Source: Aquarana catesbeiana (taxonomy: Eukaryota; Chordata; Amphibia; Anura; Ranidae). From it: a DNA stretch of 64,000 nt. The notes below the pieces were generated by a model. The model saw only the letters and a program-made list of their open reading frames with translations, was not told where the DNA came from and ran no database searches. Where the stretch lies: positions 25,203,294-25,267,293 of the forward strand of contig NC_133334.1 in NCBI RefSeq assembly GCF_042186555.1, in the 5' to 3' direction. Made by a program: the position numbers and the translations under genes. Of the stretch, positions 56,722 to 64,000 are shown in pieces; within the stretch, counting starts at the first letter, position 1; each line of letters starts with the position of its first letter.

Positions 56722-57220
56722 AGTGGAGTTCCACCCACTTTTACAACTCTTCAGCATCCCTCACTAAACTGTGCACTGTAAACAAATTGGATATTTTTTT
56801 TATTTTTTTTCTCAGCACTTACTGTATATCTGCTGTATTCATTTTTCACTTCCTCCTCCCTGGCCGCGGCCCATCGCATCATTTCCTGTTTTCAATGCCT
56901 TCTGGGAAGTTGCAGCAACTTCCTCTGAAACTGCCGTTGCTATGGAAACCTGACCTGAAACCTATTACACTGCTTGTGCTGCACTGAGCATGTGCGAGAT
57001 CTGCAAGGATGAGATCCAGGAAGAAATACAGTCTGGCTTCAGATGCCCACACTTAAGATGGCCACGGCCTGCTGTAAGTTTATAAAATAACAAACTACTG
57101 CTATAAACTAACAAAACAGACCTTAGTTTACAGACTAACTTTACTAGAATACATTAAGCTTGTGTATTATAGGGGTATTTTTATTTAAAAAGTATAATTT
57201 CGGCCGGAACACCACTTTAC
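56718..57220. mobile_element. TTAA-flanked MITE (agtggagttcc termini), copy 2
   Basis: Near-identical to 29016-29495; right flank reads TTAC. A block tgctgcactgagcatg is present here and absent in copy 1. Confidence 0.8.
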
Positions 57221-57239
57221 ATAACTGTTTTCACTTACC

Positions 57240-57996
57240 TTAAAGATAAACTAAACCTTCCCATCCTTTACAGCCAATGAAGTAGTAATCTTAGCCTCTG
57301 TTTGATCTGCAGTTGCCATGGTGCTGCACATGCGCTCAGTTATGAGACCGGACATTTGATGGCTCGTTTGAGAGCACAAGCAATCATTCCCAGCATGCCT
57401 TTGCATAGCTCCCAACTGTCCCGGATTTCGAGGGACCGTCCCTGATTCGGAACAAAGTCCCTCTTTCCTCCTCATTTATCCCTCATTTTGGTCTGATCTA
57501 TATAGTTGTATATAAAATGCACTTTTTATCTATCAAAAAGTGTTTTACAACGCTAAATCTTTCGTCTGATTTCTAAATTGCTGCATTTGTAAATTCCAAA
57601 AGGCAATAAAAAAGGAATAGTAGTGGTAAAAAAAGCACTTGTGGGTTTAACCAATCTTATTTTTTTGTACAATTCTCCTTAAAGCACTATTTATCTATCA
57701 AAAAGTGTTTTCCAGCGCTAAACCTTTCATCTAAATTGCTGCATTTGTAAGTTTCAAAAGCCAATATGAATAGTAGAAGCCAAAGCAATAGTAGTGGTAA
57801 AAGAAAAAAAAAAAAAAAAAAAAAGCACTTGTGCTCACAAATCTTTTTTTTTGTATAATTCTCCTTTAAGAGGGCGTGGCCGGGGGTGTGTCCTATGCTT
57901 AAAAACTTTTGCTAATAGGTGTCCCTCGTTCCGATCTCAAAAAGTTGGGAGGTATGTTTTGGGAAACCATTAAATCGGTGGGTTTAGTTCCACTCA
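57240..57996. mobile_element. Possible MITE (ttaaa..actaaacc termini) hosting family Y copy
   Basis: ttaaagataaactaaacc at the left and ggtttagttccact at the right are imperfectly inverted and bracket family Y copy 2. The right TTAA is not visible. Confidence 0.4.
57404..57956. mobile_element. MITE family Y, copy 2 (reverse), internally duplicated
   Basis: Starts catagctcccaactgtcccg, ends aaaagttgggaggtatg. The block ctatcaaaaagtgttt..ctgcatttgtaa occurs twice (about 57530 and 57690), making it longer than the other copies. Confidence 0.78.
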
Positions 57997-58069
57997 GTCA
58001 TGTGGATCATCCAGCATCGAGTCCTTCCCCTCTCTGTTTAATTCCAGAAGAGGTCCATGTTCCATAGTT

Positions 58070-58380
58070 GCCAACAGTCCCAAATATACCGGGACAATCC
58101 CAATTTTGGGACCCTCGTCCCGATCGGAGGCTGTCCCGAATCGGGATTTGCCCAGGGAAAATCGGGAATGTTTGCAATTTGTATTTTTGGGAAGCAGTCT
58201 TCAGTACGCCGCTTGATCGCTCCCCCTTGTGTTCAGTAGAGCGGGGAAGGGGGCTCGATCCGTGCAGCCAATGAATCGGCTTCTCCTCTCGCACGGATCG
58301 GCCTCTCCACTAAACACACGGCGCCGGACGCTGCACAGGCGGCCGCTCTATCTATGTGCTCACTGCTGGGGCCTGGGGGG
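58070..58380. other. Unassigned, with tccc-gat-cggga repeats
   Basis: Short palindromic phrases (ttgccaacagtcccaa, gtcccgatcgg, cgaatcgggatt) suggest the end of a MITE, but no matching partner end was identified. Confidence 0.3.
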
Positions 58381-58865
58381 CGTTATGGGAGGGGAGGGTC
58401 TGCTGAGGGCGTCTGCACTGATGGAGGGGGTTCTGCTGAGGGGGTCTGCACTGATGGGGTTCTGCTCTGAGGGCGTCTGCACTGATGGAGGGGGGTCTGC
58501 TGAGGGGGGTCTGCAATGATGGAGGGAGGTCTGCTGAGGGGGTCTGCACTGATGGAGGGGGGTCTGCTCTGAGGGGGTCTGCACTGATGGAGGGGGGTCT
58601 GCTCTGAGGGGGTCTGCACTGATGGAGGGGGGTCTGCTCTGAGGGGGTCTGCACTGATGGAGGGGGGTCTGCTCTGAGGGGGTCTGCACTGATGGAGGGG
58701 GGTCTGCACTGATGGAGGGGGGTCTGCTCTGAGGGGGTCTGTACTGATGGAGGGGGGTCTGCTCTGAGGGAGTTTGCACTGATGAGGGGGGTCTGCACTG
58801 ATGAGGGGGGTCTGCACTGATGGAGGGAGGTCTGCACTGAGGGGGGGTCTGCACTGAGGGGGTCT
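58380..58865. repeat. 35-bp-class minisatellite (tctgcactgatggagg)
   Basis: Units ctgatggaggggggtctgct and ctgagggggtctgca alternate, full unit about 35 bp with length variants. Pro/Ser-rich frames on the minus strand are artefacts. Confidence 0.88.
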
Positions 58866-59050
58866 ATACTAACTCTGCTGGGGGCACCTGATGCAAGGAG
58901 GGACTCTGCCGGGGGCACCTGATACGTGGACAGACTCTGCTGGGGACACCTGATACGAGGACGGACTCTGCTGGGGACCCCTGATGCAAGGACAGACTCT
59001 GCTGGTGGCACCTGATGCAAGAATGGACTCTGCTGGTGGCAGGCGACGTG
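58866..59050. repeat. 31-bp-class minisatellite (actctgctgggggcacctg)
   Basis: About six units of ctctgctggggacacctgat..ggacgga follow the previous array directly. Confidence 0.85.
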
Positions 59051-59059
59051 GCAGGTGAC

Positions 59060-59205
59060 ACGCACAGGGATCCCACTGATTCTGCATTATGGTGAGTTGA
59101 ATGATTTATTTTTATATTACAATGTAATAATAGAAATAATGCGCTTCAATCATCCTGACACCATAACAATCATGGTGCCGGGATGATTGAAGAGCTAACA
59201 CCAGG
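59060..59205. repeat. Segment shared with hAT element at 26330-27318
   Basis: ccactgattctgcattatgg, ttacaatgtaataat.gaaat, gcttcaatcat.ctgacacc match 27147-27280. The element's terminus is not visible here. Confidence 0.65.
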
Positions 59206-60297
59206 TGTTTGGAGTATCTTTATCTGCTGATTGTTAAACTTTCTAGAATACACATATTTCTATTGTCTCAGTAGTCAGCAGCAGAGAGAAGGACAGAACT
59301 CCTCCTACAGATCCTGCGCCTCTATGTGCAGCAACAGCACCCCACCCCCCGCCCTTGTCTCCACCTCCCTTGGTCTCAGCATTCAGCAGACTTCGGCAGC
59401 TGACTCCAGCCTTCCTATAGTCCTCCTCCAGACCCTGCACTTTCTACTTGCCTGATCCGCCCCCAGCTTCTTCCCAGCAGCAGCACAAGGTAAGGGGGGT
59501 GCACTGTGTGATGTATGGGAGGGTGGGGGACTCTTGACTTCTGATGGTGGGGGGGCTCTTGATATCTGTTGTAAGGGAGGGTGCGGTGCTCTGGACATCT
59601 GCTTATAATTATTATGAGAATTGTCCAATTCTATGCCAGTTGAAAAGGAGCGTCACACACCGCTGGCATCATCCACAAATAACTTTATTAAAGATTGCGC
59701 AGACAGAACACCAGGGCAGAACCATGTTCTGTCTGAGCAGTTTCCAATCAATTTTCTAATGGATAATACCAGTGGTGTGCGATCTTCCTTTTCAGACATT
59801 TATCATATGCTACAGGAGTGTGAGGGATCTACACCCGTCCTTCACAGCTTAAAGTTTTACCAAACCCAGGACCCGGCATTCACTATATCTGGTCTCCCAC
59901 ACTACACAGAACATGGAAATGCAATTATTTTAGTAAATATAAACTGCTAAATACCTTTTCTCATCAGTAGTATATAGCAGTCTTGTGACTTCTATCAGTG
60001 TCTGGTTACAGCTTGCAGGAGGAGTTTTCATTCTCCCCTGATTGTCCTATGAGGCTGCAGGACCCCTGACCTTATGTCTGGACAGTACTGATCACATGCA
60101 CTCTCCCAAAAAAAAAAAATTTCTCTAGCAATACACATCAAACTGAGCATGTGCAGAGTGACTCCAAAGGCTCTGTCTTATCAGGAGATGGATTGTGGAC
60201 AATATAAGAAGGGGAGAATCAGAGAAGACAGGATCAAACAGCCTTTTTTCGCAATGCAGGGGATTAACCCCTTAGGTTCCACAGTGAGTATAACAAG
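59206..60297. other. Unassigned sequence
   Basis: No gene recognised. Overlapping short frames at 59231-59950 lack motifs; an inverted pair around accatgttctgtctg / cagacagaacacc lies at 59698-59740. Confidence 0.3.
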
Positions 60298-60720
60298 CAC
60301 TCCCAACTATCCCTGATTTCGAGGGACTGTCCTTGATTTCGAGGGACTGTCCCTGATTTGGAGCAATGTTCCTCTGTCCCTCATTCCTCCTCATTTGTCC
60401 CTCATTTTGGTCTGATCTCTATAGTTGTATATAAAATGCACTACTTATCTTTCAAAAAGTGTTTCTCAGTGCTAAACCTTTCATCCATTTTTTTTAAAAA
60501 TTTTAAATTGCTGCATTTGTAAAAGTCAAAAGCCAATATAAATAGTGGTAAAAAAAAAAAAAAAAAAAAAAAAAGCATTTGTGGATTTGTATTTTGATTT
60601 TGACATTTGTTTGTATAATTCTCCTTTAAGGGGGCGTGGCAAGGGGTGTGTCCCATCCATGCCTGCATACTTTTGCTAATAGGCGTCCCTCGTTCTCATC
60701 TCAAAAAGTTGGGAGGTATG
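60298..60720. mobile_element. MITE family Y, copy 3 (reverse)
   Basis: cactcccaactatccctgat to aaaaagttgggaggtatg, with caag on both sides as a possible short target duplication. The phrase ctgtcc.tgatttcgaggga is duplicated near the left end, and an A run lies at 60550-60573. Confidence 0.78.
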
Positions 60721-60779
60721 CAAGCATGCTTTACTGTATATACAGACTGATTTTACTGTTGTGGGTTTAGTAACACCTT

Positions 60780-60882
60780 AACCACTTCAATACCAGCCAC
60801 CTTCCTGCCCAAGCCAATTTTCAGCTTTCAGCGCTGTCGCAATTTGAATGACAATTGCGCGGTCATGCTACACTGTATAGTA
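60780..60882. mobile_element. TTAA-type MITE fragment cut by PLE insertion
   Basis: aaccacttcaataccagcca through gcgcggtcatgc matches the left part of the TTAA family and stops abruptly at the PLE end. Confidence 0.6.
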
Positions 60883-61924
60883 TAGCAAAGTGTGGCGCTA
60901 AGTGATTAATACTCTACGTGTACTTCATTAGGCAAAACCAAACAGAATGTCAGTCTGGAAGGCAGTATGCAAAATGAACCAAATTAATGAAACACACACA
61001 AAAAAAAATTCATATAAAGACTGTTAGTTGACCCTAACAGAAAACTATATTGTCTTTTTCTTTTTATTATGTGTAGGAAATTGTGTCCTAAAGTGACTAG
61101 CTGAAAGCACAAAAAACACATAAAGTGTTTGTATACTGAACAGTGAAAAATAAAAAAGTGGAGAACGGTTACATATATGTTATTTTCTCATAAACCGGTA
61201 TTCTTAACAGAATAATATCCCACTGTTAAATGTATGGGACAAAAATATAAGGATAACAAAATAGATAAGTGAATACGATAATGGTGACAATAAAGTGATG
61301 GTGAATAGCTGAAAAAAGTGTAAGTTATCAACACTCAAAGTCTCAGTGAACCAATAGGTCTGGCTTAAATTGTGTACTGCTGATAAAGCCACAAGTCCAA
61401 CATGGATATAAGACCACAGATGGGTCTATAGCTGGAACGACCGGCAACGACCAGGATGAGTGGTGTAGGGTCCTTGAACCCAGGAAGGGCATTCACACGG
61501 TCTGAGGTAAAACAAATGTGTAGATAGGATAGGCAAATACACCCTTACCGACAGTGGTGGACTCCCTAGCCAGCGGCTTGGGAGTCAAACAGGCTTGCAG
61601 TACAGCTGGGAAGATGGCCCGCTGTCCACGGCAGCAAACAATAGAGGAGGGCTGCAGCACTCACCAAACGAACTTCTCTGGTCTCATCAGTAATCGGTGT
61701 CCATGGCATAGAAGAGGAACTGCTCACAAGGGTCCAGCTTCATGTGTTGGAGATAAATCCTCAAATATAGTAGGGATTAAGAAAAGAAGAACTCCCCATA
61801 GTGTGAATCGGCTAATTATGAGCTTTTATTAAAAACACGACAATAAAAACAAGCTCTGATTCCATGAAAGGGAGCCAAGTATAAAAAGCGCTTAAATCAA
61901 ATAGTGGCAAGACAGGCAAAGCGA

Positions 61925-61963
61925 ACCGACGCGTTTCGTCCTATGGGACTTCAACTGGGGTAT
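61925..61963 (-). ncRNA. Hammerhead ribozyme-like motif in PLE terminal region
   Basis: On the minus strand: CAGUUGA (expected CUGAUGA, two changes), extra A, a perfect stem II GUCC-CAUA-GGAC, GAAA, self-complementary ACGCGU and C at the cleavage position. The two core changes should inactivate it. Position downstream of the GIY-YIG ORF fits PLE terminal repeats. Confidence 0.6.
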
Positions 61964-62857
61964 ATGCCTGTCTGCCACATTATGCCTGTATATATCACAG
62001 TTCTTAAAATAACCAAGTAATTACACCTGTTTGTGCCATATATCGCACCACTTCCGGGTAGCCGAAAGATGGCGTCAGCATCCACAATGAGCCAATCATA
62101 AAGTCAATAACAATGGCCCATAACCAAGCCTCAGTCTGACTGTCCAACCACGGAGCTATCAGGAGTCGCGTCATTCTGAATTCGGCAATATTAAAGTCAG
62201 CTGGGGATATTCAGCCAATCAGACGGCAGGTCAAATGTCGCCGCTCTTGTTAAGATGTGGCACGCCCCATGGCCGATCCCAGACTGGATAGGGCTGACGC
62301 CCGGTAGCCAATAAAAAATCTCGCAGAAAGCGTGTGACGTCATTCCGGCGAACAACCGGAAGTGACGAAAGAACGAGTGTGGCGTGTGGAACGCATATGC
62401 GGGCCAAGCCTCGGTCCCAATGCGGCCGGTAGAAGCAAACCAGGAAGACCCAAAACCTAGGCTGGAACGCAAATATGGTTCAATCCACACAATGGAAAAA
62501 TGATAAAAAATGATAAAAAAGCTAATTGTGTATACTAATATGGCGCAAACATATATTTAAAGACATAAAAACAGTCAATATTAAATAAAATTCCTTTATA
62601 ATCAAAATGACCAGATGAAAACATTAAATCTGTATATAGCAAGACAACTTCTTTTATAAGAAAAAAAAGGGGATATTATATAAAAGGAAGGCATGACAAC
62701 AAAACATCACCTATCCTCTCTATAGCTTCCATATTATTTGATGGACTGATGAGAGAAACCACATCGACGCCAGAGTGTCAACAATGATAATATTAAGAAC
62801 CCAACCAATGATCATGGACTACACTATATGTAAAAAACAAGAAAACGAACAGCTAAA

Positions 62858-64000
62858 TTAAGACTGATTGATAAAAGCATTTATGTCCCAATCAATATTG
62901 AGGCCGAAAGGCGAATAACTTTTTAATTGGTGGATCCAGAACGTCTCCAATTTGGAAACGCCCCTTTTCATAGAATCGTCCCTCCAGTTAGGAATAAATT
63001 TATCAATAACCTGGAACTGGGTTCCGTTTGGGTTCTGGTTGTGGCAGTGTAAAAAATGCCTGGGGACACTATGATTTGTAAGGCCCTTTTTTATATTAGC
63101 TATATGTTCATTCCCTCTCACAGAGAACGTACGTATAGTGCGGCCCACGTACTGTTTTTTACATGGACATGTGATCAGATAGACCACAAATCTAGTTTTG
63201 CAAGTCAGGAAATGTTTAATTTATATTCCCTCCCTGTAGAGGTGGAAACAAACGTCTCGGTTTTTCTCCTTCCGCAAATATTATGTAAACACACATTACA
63301 GCGGCGACAAGGAAAAAACCCTTTCATATTATGAAAGAAGGATCGAATCGTAGGGGGGTCAATAATGTTAGGAGCGACCTGACTTTTAATTGTTGGGGCC
63401 CCTCTATAAATAACCCCGCTTCGTTCTGGGAGAACAGGGCCCAATACTGGATCGTTTTTTAGGACCCTCCAATGTCTTGATATGATCTCTTTAACTTGTT
63501 TGTGTTGTACAGAGAAGTTTGTCAGCAGGGACCATTTATGTTTATTGTCCTGAACTCTTTTAGGTTGTCTGACCAGCAGAGATTCTCTACTGATCTGGGC
63601 AATATTCTTAATTTCATTATCAATGTCAATCGGATCGTACCCTTTATCAACAAACCGAGATTTCAAGATCTGTGTCTGAAGAAAAAAATCTGACAAGTTA
63701 GTACAGTTGCGTCGGATCCGTGTAAACTGGCTACGTGGAACCGATTTGAGCCAGGTGGCGTGATGGCAACTATCGACCGGAATGTAACCATTCCGGTCGG
63801 TGGATTAAAAAAACGTCTTAGTTACGAAATGATTATCAACTACTGATATCTCTAGATCCAAAAAATGGATAACAGAAGAGCTCACCTCATATTTTAATTC
63901 GATCCCAATATCATTATCATTGAGAGTGGACAGAAAGATATGTAAAGACTCAACACTCCCTCTCCACAGGAGGAGGATGTCGTCTATATACCTAACCCAG
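62858..64000 (-). pseudogene. PLE RT C-terminus plus GIY-YIG endonuclease, lightly broken
   Basis: Reading from 64000 down: WVRYIDDILLLWRG, the catalytic RT motif C with its Asp pair; VIHFLDLEISV; then, across an in-frame TAA near 63808, NGYIPVDSCHHATWLKSVP; FFLQTQILKSRFVDKGYD; a Cys cluster FFPCRRCNVCLHN; and, after a one-base frameshift near 63205-63215, CKTRFVVYLITCPCKKQYVGRT, the GIY-YIG core, ending NIDWDINAFINQS with stop at 62858. Active PLEs use this protein to nick DNA and copy their RNA in place. One stop and one frameshift mean it is inactive but young. The RT N-terminus lies beyond the window. Confidence 0.9.

Larger units (their letters stand above)
60883..64000 (-). mobile_element. 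Neptune-type Penelope-like element, 3' part, runs off window
   Basis: On the minus strand: the end of RT, a linker with Cys cluster, GIY-YIG nuclease (to 62858), then about 2 kb of non-coding terminal repeat with a hammerhead-like motif (61925-61963). It ends in gcgccacactttgcta-like sequence at about 60883. It interrupts a TTAA MITE. Confidence 0.8.

Noticed and set aside
58352..59065. 237-codon Pro/Ser-rich minus-strand ORF
   Set aside because: Periodic translation of two adjacent minisatellites.

Overview
This window is vertebrate genomic DNA, most likely from an anuran amphibian and perhaps a ranid frog. I infer that from the transposon mix: an intact DIRS tyrosine-recombinase retrotransposon, several Neptune-type Penelope-like elements (PLEs), Tc1 elements with decayed transposases, many hAT and TTAA-target MITEs, L2-type LINE tails and solo LTRs. 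There is no bacterial operon, CRISPR array, tRNA or rRNA gene, and I found no convincing multi-exon host gene. Almost every open frame is a transposon gene or an artefact of a tandem repeat. There is one assembly gap of exactly 500 N (14029-14528).

Layout. 1-9.1 kb: a degenerate minisatellite (1798-9060) split by a PLE (2436-6856) that is itself invaded by a palindromic Tc1 derivative and a TTAA-flanked MITE. 9.1-18.5 kb: scattered MITEs, a Tc1 remnant, a foldback minisatellite and a decayed Tc1 transposase gene. 18.6-22.2 kb: a solo LTR containing a second solo LTR (which carries 35 copies of a 40-bp repeat) and a hAT MITE. 22.6-25.2 kb: a TTAA MITE invaded by a non-autonomous PLE with a hammerhead-like motif and by a hAT element. 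25.5-31.2 kb: hAT and TTAA elements, one of which (30465-31083, perfect 8-bp target duplication) carries an exon-like fragment resembling the N-terminus of RNF150. 31.7-33.1 kb: a second non-autonomous PLE with a hammerhead-like motif.

33.3-52.3 kb is a nested tower. Two inverted DIRS-type terminal repeats lie about 19 kb apart. Between them are a broken LINE and a giant foldback element (35721-50258) bounded by a perfect 9-bp target duplication. The foldback arms are arrays of a 177-bp satellite in opposite orientation that meet at a (TA)n apex. The apex holds a PLE, and the right arm is split by an apparently complete DIRS element (44588-50200) with gag-like, RT/RNase H/methylase-like and tyrosine recombinase genes plus inverted terminal repeats and an internal complementary region.

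52.9-60.7 kb: an L2-type LINE, hAT and TTAA MITEs, minisatellites and three copies of one MITE family. 60.9-64.0 kb: the 3' part of a further Neptune-type PLE on the minus strand, running off the window. The functional theme is transposon nesting: many insertions are supported by target duplications and by uninterrupted (empty-site) copies of the same host repeat elsewhere in the window.
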